A stretch of DNA of 20,283 nucleotides from positions 1 through 20,283 of the forward strand of contig JAFZOV010000183.1 in the NCBI GenBank assembly GCA_017550445.1, in the 5' to 3' direction. The stretch's first letter is position 1. Each line of letters begins with the position of its first letter. Below the pieces are notes generated by a model. It was given only the letters and a program-made list of their open reading frames with translations, was not told the DNA's origin and made no database searches. Shown here piece by piece: positions 1-7,729 of the stretch. The position numbers were made by a program, and so were the translations under genes. Source of the stretch: Fibrobacter sp. GTDB lineage: Bacteria; Fibrobacterota; Fibrobacteria; Fibrobacterales; Fibrobacteraceae.

Positions 1-384
1 CATGCCGAGATCCTTGAAGCTGCCCGTGTGGGAGTTACCACAAAGCTTGACCTTGAGGCTCTTGATGCCCATTTCCTTGGCGAGCGGAGCTGCGTCAAAC
101 AGCGGGCTCCAGCCTTCGCGCATGGTCACGATGTCTTCAATCGGCATGTCGGGGAGCACCATTTCGCGCTTGCTCCAGATACCGCTCATGTCGGCCGGTT
201 CGAAGCTCATGCGGCGTTCGGCAAAGAGCTTCTTCCATTCGTCGGGGCTCTTGCTGGCGAGTGCGGCACGGTCGTGTTCGACTTCCAAAAGGCTTCCGTC
301 TACCTTGCTACGGTAAATGACGTCGGTCAGCGGGTAGGTGTCGTCGCCGTTGATGTTTCTAAAATGCGCGTTGAATTGAGACAT
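1..384 (-). CDS. thrC: Threonine synthase, N-terminal part (cut by window edge)
   Basis: Translating the minus strand from the ATG at 384 gives 128 open codons to base 1, so only the N-terminal third is present. Threonine synthase converts O-phospho-L-homoserine to threonine with pyridoxal phosphate in the cytoplasm, the last step of threonine biosynthesis. The sequence has the family layout: an N-terminal domain beginning MSQFNAHFRNINGD, a W-x-P-LF-x-A-x-x-LA element near residues 92-102, and KLCGNSHTGSFKDLGM at 113-128. In that last motif Lys124 of SFKD is expected to be the PLP-binding lysine. The start is supported by AGAGGA four bases upstream (389-394). The gene is divergent from the lipoprotein gene at 503. 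The family assignment is strong; whether the C-terminal half is intact cannot be seen. Confidence 0.93.
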   Translation of the reverse strand, partial: MSQFNAHFRNINGDDTYPLTDVIYRSKVDGSLLEVEHDRAALASKSPDEWKKLFAERRMSFEPADMSGIWSKREMVLPDMPIEDIVTMREGWSPLFDAAPLAKEMGIKSLKVKLCGNSHTGSFKDLGM

Positions 385-409
385 AGTATCCTCTTGATTT
401 TTACGAGGG

Positions 410-417
410 TAAAGATA
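410..417 (-). promoter_or_regulatory. Candidate -7/-10 element for thrC
   Basis: On the minus strand this reads TATCTTTA, 25 bases upstream of the thrC ATG. It fits TAxxTTTG, the -7 element known for Bacteroidetes sigma factors, and nearly equals TATCTTTG at a similar distance upstream of pssA in this window. A TTACCG lies 18 bases upstream of an overlapping TACTAT hexamer and could serve as the -35. Position and motif are seen; promoter activity is inferred. Confidence 0.3.
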
Positions 418-463
418 GTAAAACTTATAGCTGGTTATCGGTAACTTCTTACATCTAATTTGC

Positions 464-471
464 TATATTCT
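464..471 (+). promoter_or_regulatory. Candidate -7/-10 element for the lipoprotein operon
   Basis: TATATTCT in the context TTTGCTATATTC lies about 31 bases upstream of the GTG start at 503, in the 118-bp divergent spacer with thrC. It fits a TAxxTT core. No convincing -35 was found. The rest of the spacer (385-502) shows nothing beyond the thrC ribosome binding site and the thrC promoter candidate. Confidence 0.28.
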
Positions 472-502
472 TCCCCGGAATACAACAAACTCGGAGTTCT
501 GA

Positions 503-1981
503 GTGAAAAAGAAAAATTTTGGGATAATATCGTTTTTTGCGGCAATAACGCTTGTTTTGTCTGCTTGTATTTTTGAGTCCGATGGCGATGGTCTCGAAAC
601 ATGGCTTTCTGACCGTGGAATGCCCAGCAATTATCAAGTGCAGACTTTGGAAATTAAAAATCTCAAGCCGACGTCGGCTAAGGTCTATTTGGATACGATG
701 GCGGACATGGCTAGGTCCAGTGCTGTATTTGGACATGTGTCTAACTTGACGCATGACTTGGTTTTTGACTTTGTTTTTGATAAACCGAAAGATACCTTGT
801 TCTTGTCGAAGTTCGTGTCTTCTGATTCGGCCAACGCTTACCTTGTGCTTTACTGGCAGCAAGATTTATATAAGTCCAAATGGTTCCCCAAGAAAGAACT
901 TCCATACTCTGAAAAACTGGATCTCACGGTCAGTTGGAAATTCGAAAATAGCTCCAGTTCAAAATTTGTGGACAGTATCTTCGATGTGACAGATTCTGCA
1001 TGGCGTGAGGAACTTGCAGAGTGGAATCCGTCCAAATCTGCAGATACCGTTTTCAAGATGAAATTGAGTGCGGGAGATACGGCAGTCCGGATACAGATGC
1101 CCGCTGCCTTGGTGGCTGACCTGAAAAAGATCAAGAAGGGAAACCACCTTCAACTTCGTCTTTCTGCTCCTGGTGCTTCTCGTGAGTATCGCTTTTGGGG
1201 AAGCAGCACGGACGATCCTCCGTATTTGGCTTTGTCCGCTAATGCGAAAGAAACGGTTATCATGAACCCGATGCGAATCGCTCATCTTCTGAAAAATGAA
1301 GAAGACTGTGCAGATTGCTTGGTTTTGCATGGTGGTGTACTTGATTCATTGGTTGTGGAGGTGCCTCCAGAACCGGTCCTTGAGGCCTTGTCCGAATTCT
1401 ATGGCGACGAATTCCCTTACACCGAGGGTGATGGCAGGGATGTCCGTCAGACCGTGATTCATGCGCAAATTACAATGCTCCGTGACGATTCCAAGGGAAG
1501 TAACGAATTTGGTTGGCCCATCCAGGTTCTTTCGGCTTCTTATTTGGATAGTGCCGATATGATTTATACGGATGATGAAGATTTGAGATATTGTCACCTG
1601 GAAGGATATCACATCGATTCTCTTGGCGTATTGAAATCGGGACATCCGAATCTGGTTTTCCGCAAAGGTGATTCCCTTACGCTCCAGCTGACCTACGGTC
1701 TTCGCGACTTCATTAACAATGCTAGCGATGGCCGTAATATCAAGTTCATGGTTCGTTTGGGAAAACCGTTCTTGCAGGAACGGGATCCTGACTATGAAAA
1801 CTATATTGCATCGAAGGCCGATACGCTTTATAACTCCAATGGTAAGCCGGTTTACGTTGCCAAGGGCGATACGGTTACCAAGTACTTTAGTATCGATTAT
1901 GCCCGTTATGACTTTACGACGGCCATGGAGAATCCTTTGACCCTCAAACTTTGGCTTGCTTCCAAGCGGGGGGATGAATAA
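503..1981 (+). CDS. Predicted lipoprotein of unknown function
   Basis: A 492-residue protein with a GTG start; GGAG lies six bases upstream. The N-terminus is a classical lipoprotein signal: KKK, a hydrophobic stretch (residues 7-19), then a lipobox LSAC with Cys22 as the acylation site, followed by an acidic linker. Residue +2 is Ile, not Asp, so outer-membrane sorting is plausible. The mature part is rich in Ser, Asp and Thr and looks beta-rich, with a CxxC-like pair (DCADC, about residues 272-276). I do not recognise a family. The stop overlaps the ATG of the next gene (TAATG), so the two products are probably made together. The pairing suggests an envelope role alongside the beta-barrel protein, but no biochemical function can be given. 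Confidence 0.8.
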   Translation: MKKKNFGIISFFAAITLVLSACIFESDGDGLETWLSDRGMPSNYQVQTLEIKNLKPTSAKVYLDTMADMARSSAVFGHVSNLTHDLVFDFVFDKPKDTLFLSKFVSSDSANAYLVLYWQQDLYKSKWFPKKELPYSEKLDLTVSWKFENSSSSKFVDSIFDVTDSAWREELAEWNPSKSADTVFKMKLSAGDTAVRIQMPAALVADLKKIKKGNHLQLRLSAPGASREYRFWGSSTDDPPYLALSANAKETVIMNPMRIAHLLKNEEDCADCLVLHGGVLDSLVVEVPPEPVLEALSEFYGDEFPYTEGDGRDVRQTVIHAQITMLRDDSKGSNEFGWPIQVLSASYLDSADMIYTDDEDLRYCHLEGYHIDSLGVLKSGHPNLVFRKGDSLTLQLTYGLRDFINNASDGRNIKFMVRLGKPFLQERDPDYENYIASKADTLYNSNGKPVYVAKGDTVTKYFSIDYARYDFTTAMENPLTLKLWLASKRGDE

Positions 1982-3219
1982 TGAAAAAGTTTTTGCTTGC
2001 TTTAAGTGTTTTGTCTGGTTATGCCTTTTCTTCGATGATCGGCATTGATGCCCTTGGTGAAGAACAGGTGATGGGTGGGACAACCTCTGCTGCAGCCCGT
2101 GGTTATGCCGGTAATGCCAAGACCGGTGATGCTGAAGGCTTGTCTGTTGTGAACCCAGCCCGATTGGCTTTTGATGCGAAGGTTGTCTTTAACCTGAACT
2201 TTGCCATGGAGATGGATGACGCTCGAAAGCGTGGACATCATTATTCCGTTTCCGACTTGTCTATGCCGTCGTTCAACCTGTCTTTCCCGATGGGTTCTTT
2301 TGGTGCCATGGGCCTTTCGCTTTGGCAACATTACTCATCTTCGTTTAACGAGGAATCTGAAAACAAAAGCATTGGCTCTAACGTAAAACTGGAATACCAG
2401 GGTAGCGTATACGAAGTGGTGCCGGCCTATGCAGTGCGTTTGCCGTTTTTACGTTCGTTCTCCCTTGGTGCGTCTGCACACATCGTTATGGGTAATACAT
2501 CTCGAAACCTGACTCTTGGTAGCGACGCGTCGTCTGTTGCTAAGGATGATGCTTGGGCTGCGGGAGATTACATCGTTTCGGATTATGTGGACGGTACTTG
2601 GGAAATCAAGGATCATCCTGCGTATTATACTGGAGCCCTTCAATACCGTGGAAAAATGGTGTCTTATTTCCTCTCGTATACAACGGGTTACACCTTGGAA
2701 AACGAGCTGGAATATACTTTCAGGTTTAGTGAACTTGATACGTTGGCGTCGACACGTTCGTCGCGAGAAATCGATGTGCCTGCCATGCTCGCGACCGGTA
2801 TCAATTACCGCTTGGCCAAACGTCATAATATCATGATGGATCTGACTTGGCGAGTTTGGGACAAAGATATCGAAAACATCGCGGGTAGCTGGAATATGCC
2901 CGAAGTGACCGAAACACAGACAGACTTTATGGTTGCTCTTGGCTACCAGTTTGACGGAAGTCCTCTATTCTACGAATCGTTCTGGAACCGTGTTAGCTAT
3001 CGTGCTGGCGCATGGTACAGAAATTGGTATGTTAAAGACGTGTTTGAAGTGGGCGGCTCCCTTGGCGGAGGATTCCCGCTGGGCCGTAAGGGTACCACCA
3101 TCGATATTGCTCTGCAGGGTGGCAAACGCTATGCCGATACAAAATCGGAGTGGGAAGAAACTTTTATCGGACTCCGAATCGGTTTGACCGGTATCGCGTC
3201 ATGGGGACAGACCAGATAG
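1981..3219 (+). CDS. Outer-membrane beta-barrel protein, PorV/FadL-like
   Basis: A 412-residue protein with a signal peptide (MKKFLLALSVLSGYAFSS, cleavage probably near residue 18). The mature N-terminus has the pattern GTTSAAARGYAGNA followed by GLSVVNPARLAF. This A-x-x-L-x-x-NPA-x-L type signature is typical of OmpP1/FadL/PorV-type barrels. The remainder alternates polar and aromatic or hydrophobic residues (for example FNLSFPMGSFGAMGLSLWQHY), as in beta strands, and ends with repeated barrel-like segments such as GAWYRNWYVKDVFEVGGSLG. It starts one base inside the stop of the upstream lipoprotein, implying translational coupling. It may transport a hydrophobic ligand or act as an envelope scaffold; PorV-type proteins take part in T9SS export in Bacteroidetes, but a specific T9SS role here is only a guess. 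The C-terminus does not end in Phe, unlike many Omp85-assembled porins. Confidence 0.72.
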   Translation: MKKFLLALSVLSGYAFSSMIGIDALGEEQVMGGTTSAAARGYAGNAKTGDAEGLSVVNPARLAFDAKVVFNLNFAMEMDDARKRGHHYSVSDLSMPSFNLSFPMGSFGAMGLSLWQHYSSSFNEESENKSIGSNVKLEYQGSVYEVVPAYAVRLPFLRSFSLGASAHIVMGNTSRNLTLGSDASSVAKDDAWAAGDYIVSDYVDGTWEIKDHPAYYTGALQYRGKMVSYFLSYTTGYTLENELEYTFRFSELDTLASTRSSREIDVPAMLATGINYRLAKRHNIMMDLTWRVWDKDIENIAGSWNMPEVTETQTDFMVALGYQFDGSPLFYESFWNRVSYRAGAWYRNWYVKDVFEVGGSLGGGFPLGRKGTTIDIALQGGKRYADTKSEWEETFIGLRIGLTGIASWGQTR

Positions 3220-3230
3220 GTTTTTTAATG

Positions 3231-3237
3231 AAGGAGG
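3231..3237 (+). promoter_or_regulatory. Strong Shine-Dalgarno for the DUF4912 gene
   Basis: AAGGAGG sits six bases before the ATG at 3244. It is the strongest ribosome binding site in the window and fixes the start. It suggests high translation of the Lys/Ala-rich protein compared with its neighbours, whose sites are weak. Confidence 0.75.
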
Positions 3238-3243
3238 CCTAGT

Positions 3244-4431
3244 ATGGCTATAAAAAAAGAAACGGAAACAAAATCCAAGACAAAGTCTACGGTAAAGGCC
3301 AAGGCCGTTACGGAATCTGCTGAAAAGGCGGTTAAGGTTGCAGCCAAGAAGACTGCAACGAAGTCCGCAACTCTCAAGGCCATGAAGGATGCCGAAGAAA
3401 AGGCTGTGAAGGCCGTTGCAAAAGTGAAAAAGGCCGCTGCTACAAAAGTGTCCAAGATTACGGACGAAGTGAAAAAGGTTGCAGCCAAGAAGACTGCATC
3501 TAAGGCTACTGCGACCAAGACTGTTGCCACTAAAACAGCCGTCGCAAAGACCGTTGCAACGAAGGCAGTTGCTAAAGTTAAGGCAGCTACTACTAAGGCC
3601 ACTGCAAAGGTTGCCAAGGCTTCCGAAAAGGAAGTGGCTAAGCTTGCTCAGTCTTTCGATGCCGAATATCTGGTGCTTATGCAGAAGGATCCGAACTGGA
3701 TGCATGCCTTCTGGGAAGTTTCTGAAAACAGAATTAACGAAGCGAAGAGCGGCAAGGGGAAAATCGTTCTTCGCCTGTTCGACATTGCCGATGACCTTAC
3801 GGTTCAGCGCAGCAAGAAGCGCAAGTTCCGCGATGTCGAAGTTCCGGCAAATGCTCGCAGCTGGTATGTCGAAAATACGGCTGGCAAGTCCTGCGTCGCT
3901 GTTCTCGGTGCCGTATCCGGCAAGAACTTCAAGCCTATCGTGGAATCTGCTCCGGTGATGACTTTTGACAAGTCCGCTGCCGCTCCTGCCGCAGACGATG
4001 CCTTTGCAAAGGCTTCTCTCGGCGGAAATACGCTTGGCAACTTCATGAGCTCTGGATTCTCTAGCCAGACGGCTGAATCTTGGCTCAAGAGCCTGGGCGG
4101 AAACTTCGGCAGTTCTTCTGAATCGATGTTCTCCGGTGCACTTTCTAGCGCAGCACTCCAGTCCAACAATATCGAAGTTGCCAAGGATTCCGTGAACTAC
4201 GGTAAGGATTTCTTCCTCTGGGTCAAGACCCGCTTGATCGTTTACGGCGGAACCCGTCCGGATGCTCACCTCCAGGTGCGCGGCGAACCGTTCCCGCTGA
4301 ACCCGGATGGCACCTTCAGCTTTGAAGAAGACCTGCCGGATTCTACGAAGATCATTCCGGTGTTTGCTACCGACAAGGATGGCGATTTCCCGACTACGAT
4401 CGTTCCGATTGTCGTAAAGCGCACGGAGTAA
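3244..4431 (+). CDS. DUF4912 protein with histone H1-like Lys/Ala-rich N-terminus
   Basis: 395 residues in three parts. Residues 1-130 are almost only Lys, Ala, Thr and Val, with AAKKTA and ATKTVA-type repeats resembling histone H1 or bacterial HU-tail sequences; this part is very basic and probably disordered. Residues about 135-240 match the DUF4912 pattern: YLVLMQKDPNWMHAFWEVS (142-160), then KIVLRLFDI and the RSWYVE strand. Residues about 241-315 are a Ser/Ala/Gly-rich linker. Residues 325-395 form the conserved C-terminal module, with VYGGTRPDAHLQVRGEPFPL, DGTFSFEEDLPD and a closing IVPIVVKRTE. The GH57/DUF1957 gene follows after nine bases, and as I recall these two families are often neighbours. 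The function is unknown. A role anchoring the glucan enzyme or binding polyanions is inference only. The repeats are encoded in-frame without breaks. Confidence 0.82.
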   Translation: MAIKKETETKSKTKSTVKAKAVTESAEKAVKVAAKKTATKSATLKAMKDAEEKAVKAVAKVKKAAATKVSKITDEVKKVAAKKTASKATATKTVATKTAVAKTVATKAVAKVKAATTKATAKVAKASEKEVAKLAQSFDAEYLVLMQKDPNWMHAFWEVSENRINEAKSGKGKIVLRLFDIADDLTVQRSKKRKFRDVEVPANARSWYVENTAGKSCVAVLGAVSGKNFKPIVESAPVMTFDKSAAAPAADDAFAKASLGGNTLGNFMSSGFSSQTAESWLKSLGGNFGSSSESMFSGALSSAALQSNNIEVAKDSVNYGKDFFLWVKTRLIVYGGTRPDAHLQVRGEPFPLNPDGTFSFEEDLPDSTKIIPVFATDKDGDFPTTIVPIVVKRTE

Positions 4432-4440
4432 TCCGTTTTA

Positions 4441-6039
4441 ATGGGAGCTCCCGGAAAAATCATTTTCCTGATGCACGCACATTTACCTTTTGTGCGGCAT
4501 CCGGATTATAAACGCTTTTTCGAAGAGAACTGGCTGTTCGAGGCTATTGCTGAAACGTACCTGCCATTGGTGCAGTCGATGCGCCGTCTCCTTGAAAAGG
4601 GCGTTCCCGGGACGCTAAACTTAAGTGTTTCGCCTCCGCTGATTGAGATGCTTTCGGATGAAAGCTTGCTGAATAAGTTCTCGGAGCATTTGAAACACCT
4701 GCTTAAGCTGATTGAAAAAGAAGTAGCCCGCAATAAGGGGACTGAATTGGAACAGCTTTCGCACTTTTATCTTTCTCGCCAGCATACTTTGATTGACTTG
4801 TGGGAGAATCGTTTGCACCACAATTTGCTGGCAGAATTTTTGGAACTTGAAAAGGCGGGGAAGTTGAATTTGCTCACATGCGTGGGCACGCACCCGTTCT
4901 TGCCGGCGTACCAGAGTGACCCAGCGTCTATCCGTATGCAGCTCGATGTTACGGTGCGTACGTTCGAACGCGCCTTTGGCAGAAAGCCCTTGGGCGTGTG
5001 GCTCCCGGAATGCGGATATTTCCCGGGACTCGACAAATACCTTGCCGAATTTGGCTTGCATTACTTCTTCTTGGAAACCCACGGTGTGCTACTTGCTTCG
5101 CCCACGCCCAAGTACGGCGTGTTCACGCCGCTGCGTACGACGCAGGGGCTTTACTGCATGGGCCGCGAACAGAAGAGTTCCATGGAAGTCTGGAGCCGCC
5201 GTACAGGTTACCCGGGGCATCCTGAATACCGCGAATTCTTTACGGATATTGCCAAGGAACGCCCGCGTGATTATCTGGGCGAATACTTCTTCGCGGGCGA
5301 CACGCCGATAGATTCTGGCTTTAAGTACAACCGCATTACGGGCGGCGAGCATAAAGAAATTTACCGCCCGTGGAATGCGATGAAGCTTGCGGAAGACCAC
5401 GCGCGACTTTTTGTGGTGAACCGCGAAGCGACTATCTCTGAATTGCTCGTGAATATGGAAGGTCACAAGGCCGCTATGCTTTGCCCTTACGATGCCGAAC
5501 TTTTTGGACATTGGTGGTTTGAAGGTCCGATTTTCCTCGAAGAAATGCTGATGCGAGCTGCGTCTTCGTCAGTCATTGAATTTGCGGGCGCTGATGAAGT
5601 GATGACCAGTTCTGCCGATCCTGAGACGCATGAACCTGCGTTCTCAAGCTGGGGCGAAGGAGGCTTTGGCTCCGTGTGGATTAATGGCGAAACCGATAAG
5701 TATTATCCGCAGTCGTATCGCATGCGTGCGATGATTGACCATTTGATGTCAATCCGTGAAAAAATGGGTGCGGCATCGCCGCGTGGAAAACTGCTGACTC
5801 GCTATATCAAGCAAATGGAGCGTGAGTTGATGCTGTTCCAGTCTTCGGACTGGGCCTTCATGATTCACAATCATTCGGCAGAGGGCTATGCCCGTCGCCG
5901 CCTAGATGATCATTACAAGAATGGCCATGATTTGTTTGCTGAAGCCTGCAAGGCGATTTTACGCAATTCTGATAAACCAGCAGCCAATTCTATTTTGCCA
6001 AAGCTTGAAAAAAACAACAACATCTTCAGCTGGCTGTAG
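4441..6039 (+). CDS. GH57 alpha-1,4-glucan branching enzyme (DUF1957 family)
   Basis: 532 residues, the usual length for GH57 branching enzymes (about 520-560). These enzymes cut an alpha-1,4 glucan and rejoin it through alpha-1,6 links, acting in glycogen synthesis in the cytoplasm. GH57 motifs appear in order: HAHLPFVRHP (12-21), CVGTHPFLPAY, GVWLPECGYFPG with Glu190 as the expected nucleophile, PYDAELFGHWWFEGP with Asp351 as the expected acid/base, and SSWGEGGFGSVWINGE. The C-terminal helical region carries SDWAFMIHNHSAEGYARRR, typical of the branching-enzyme subgroup. There is no signal peptide. The start follows the DUF4912 stop by nine bases; a GGAG inside the upstream stop region (4425-4428) is the only candidate ribosome site. 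Activity as an amylase rather than a brancher cannot be excluded from sequence alone. Confidence 0.9.
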   Translation: MGAPGKIIFLMHAHLPFVRHPDYKRFFEENWLFEAIAETYLPLVQSMRRLLEKGVPGTLNLSVSPPLIEMLSDESLLNKFSEHLKHLLKLIEKEVARNKGTELEQLSHFYLSRQHTLIDLWENRLHHNLLAEFLELEKAGKLNLLTCVGTHPFLPAYQSDPASIRMQLDVTVRTFERAFGRKPLGVWLPECGYFPGLDKYLAEFGLHYFFLETHGVLLASPTPKYGVFTPLRTTQGLYCMGREQKSSMEVWSRRTGYPGHPEYREFFTDIAKERPRDYLGEYFFAGDTPIDSGFKYNRITGGEHKEIYRPWNAMKLAEDHARLFVVNREATISELLVNMEGHKAAMLCPYDAELFGHWWFEGPIFLEEMLMRAASSSVIEFAGADEVMTSSADPETHEPAFSSWGEGGFGSVWINGETDKYYPQSYRMRAMIDHLMSIREKMGAASPRGKLLTRYIKQMERELMLFQSSDWAFMIHNHSAEGYARRRLDDHYKNGHDLFAEACKAILRNSDKPAANSILPKLEKNNNIFSWL

Positions 6040-6060
6040 TAATGAATAATTATTCATTAC
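6039..6060. repeat. 22-bp perfect palindrome at a convergent gene junction
   Basis: Bases 6039-6060 form a perfect AT-rich palindrome centred on AATAATTATT. It begins at the last base of the GH57 stop codon and lies between convergent genes. It could act as a bidirectional terminator hairpin, though a fully palindromic stem leaves little loop and there is no clean T-run directly after it. It merges into the heptad repeat that continues to 6080. Confidence 0.7.
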
Positions 6061-6080
6061 ACGTCTCACATCCCACATTC
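6041..6080. repeat. Degenerate heptad repeat, short copy
   Basis: Read in 7-base steps: AATGAAT, AATTATT, then a 5-base unit CATTA, then CACGTCT, CACATCC, CACATTC. The same unit types, in the same order and phase, build the longer element at 14881-14957; both end in CACATCC followed by CACATT. The element starts one base after the GH57 stop codon, and the longer copy also directly abuts a stop codon. This points to one repeat family rather than chance. Confidence 0.6.
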
Positions 6081-6082
6081 TT

Positions 6083-7729
6083 TTAGTAGACTATTATAAA
6101 GTCTTTCAATTTTCCACTGTTGCCAGCTCTGAAGCGGTACACTCCGGGAACCATAAGCGACTTGACTTCGTTTTCGTCTATGCAAAGGGTGTGGCTTCCA
6201 TATTCGATTTTCTTGACCAGATTCCCTCGGCGATTTCGAATTTCGATATAGTCTTTGTTTTGCGGGAGAGGGGTAAAGCAAAGGGGACCGTTTCGCCAGG
6301 GAGTGGGGTAGGCTCGCAGTGTAGAATCCTTGAAAATGGTGGGGATAGCTTCTTCTTCGCTAAATCGACTGAAAACCCAAAGAATGGAGTCTACGCTGGA
6401 TTCTCTGAGAAATTCGGTGTTGGCAGAATCAATACTGTTCGACGATGGCAAAAGACGGATGGAATAGGCTTGGGGCTTAATTGCTATAGCTGAGGCTCTA
6501 CCAACGAAATTGGATATATCAGGTGTACCATTTGCATAATAGAAGTAGGCTGTATTATCAAGGTCTGTCGGTTCAAACGCCGCTTTTTGGGATCTTGTCT
6601 GAAACTTCGGCCATCGGGGTTGATCGCTTGTAATCCAGAAGGTTGAATCGGCAAGAGAACTTCTGTCGCCAGTAAAAGAAAGCCTGATGGCAAAATCGTG
6701 GAACAGGGAATCTGCGGAAAGGCCCTGACTTTTGGAGACCTGTTCCAGTTGGTATTGGAATGTCTTGGTAGGAGCTTTTGCGAAGTTTTCCCAAATAAGT
6801 CTGTTGGTTTTGTGGCTAACATGGTTGTGAAGGTACAAAAAGAATATGCCTGCTCCATAGGGCCTATCCAGATTCTTGTAGGGGAAACCGATATTTTGAG
6901 CCATTTTGGGGAGATAGGTGAAGTAGTCGTCTATTTCGGGTACGGCGAGTTCTTCGACCCCGGATGCGGACGCCTCGAACCAAAAATTGTATTGGGGCAT
7001 CTGGCTTGAATAGCGGAATTGAACGGCATGGTACAATTCGTGAGCCGCTGTTACGCGAATCGCCTGAGAGAAGTGCTTTGCGTATGAATAATAGTAGGTT
7101 TCGTTGGTGAATTCCTCTGATGAACGGGGATATGTGCAGACTTTGTTGTTGAATCTCACGGTGTCGGTAATGAAGAACCCTTCGGGTATGTGTTTGAAAT
7201 CGTTCTCCATCAGCATTTCACTTTCTTCGTTATCAAAGGGTATTGTAAGCCCAAAGCATGTGCTGCATTGTGAATCCATTACGGCCTTGTAATCCCGTAG
7301 AAGGTATATGTCTATGACTTCGACTGGGTAAAGTCCGTTTTGGACATTCTTTTCATAATGGTGCGTTACAGAAATTCCTTTAGGAGGGAGCATTCCTGAT
7401 TTTTTGACATGGAAATCCCAAGCATATTCAAGGCCTTTTTCCAACGAATCGATGAACTCTAAGGTTGTCTTATGGGGCCCTTTTAAAGTGTAGAATATTT
7501 CAAAATGTTTTGTGGTACGGGAGTAGACGCTGTCGTAGTAATCTTTAGTGGTGCAGCCGTCGCTTGTTGTACGTGCATAGGCTCTAGTGGATGCAAGCAT
7601 TTGCTTGACCGTTTTGTGATTGCTGTTTAAGTAATTCAATATCTGTGCCGTACCGCAGGTATGTTCCGCAAAGGTTGGCAATGCAAGGCACAAAAAGAGT
7701 AATGCCGAAAAAAAACTAATGGTCCTCAT
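6083..7729 (-). CDS. Secreted HExxH metalloprotease with T9SS-like C-terminal domain
   Basis: 548 residues with a Sec signal peptide (FFSALLFLCLALPTFA, cleavage near residue 21). The zinc motif HELYHAVQ is at 230-237 (His230, Glu231, His234), followed by FWFEASASGVEE, where Glu252 is the likely third ligand (gluzincin arrangement). This His-Glu-x-x-His / W-x-E-x-x-A pattern is seen in secreted metalloproteases of several environmental bacteria. The last ~76 residues (473-548) start AYPTPWRNGP, contain YIEIRNRRGNLVKKIE and GVYRFRAG, and end FIIVY. That matches the general form of a FlgD-like or T9SS type A sorting domain, suggesting surface delivery or release. Its ATG overlaps the UbiD stop (ATGA, 7726-7729), so it is probably co-translated with that cytoplasmic enzyme. 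The substrate is unknown. Several Cys pairs (60, 155/158, 198) may form disulfides. Confidence 0.8.
   Translation of the reverse strand: MRTISFFSALLFLCLALPTFAEHTCGTAQILNYLNSNHKTVKQMLASTRAYARTTSDGCTTKDYYDSVYSRTTKHFEIFYTLKGPHKTTLEFIDSLEKGLEYAWDFHVKKSGMLPPKGISVTHHYEKNVQNGLYPVEVIDIYLLRDYKAVMDSQCSTCFGLTIPFDNEESEMLMENDFKHIPEGFFITDTVRFNNKVCTYPRSSEEFTNETYYYSYAKHFSQAIRVTAAHELYHAVQFRYSSQMPQYNFWFEASASGVEELAVPEIDDYFTYLPKMAQNIGFPYKNLDRPYGAGIFFLYLHNHVSHKTNRLIWENFAKAPTKTFQYQLEQVSKSQGLSADSLFHDFAIRLSFTGDRSSLADSTFWITSDQPRWPKFQTRSQKAAFEPTDLDNTAYFYYANGTPDISNFVGRASAIAIKPQAYSIRLLPSSNSIDSANTEFLRESSVDSILWVFSRFSEEEAIPTIFKDSTLRAYPTPWRNGPLCFTPLPQNKDYIEIRNRRGNLVKKIEYGSHTLCIDENEVKSLMVPGVYRFRAGNSGKLKDFIIVY

Noticed and set aside
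28..444. Open frames on the plus strand over the first 440 bases
   Set aside because: The minus strand encodes threonine synthase with family motifs here; the plus-strand frames are shadows.
1346..2083. A 245-codon minus-strand open frame across the lipoprotein/barrel junction
   Set aside because: It overlaps two plus-strand genes that have a lipobox, a signal peptide and coupled start and stop; the antisense frame has no motif.
3199..4269. A 356-codon open frame on the minus strand opposite the DUF4912 gene
   Set aside because: It results from the Lys/Ala codon bias of the real gene, which leaves few stops on the other strand. The product has no recognisable domain, and the plus-strand gene has a strong ribosome site and domain matches.
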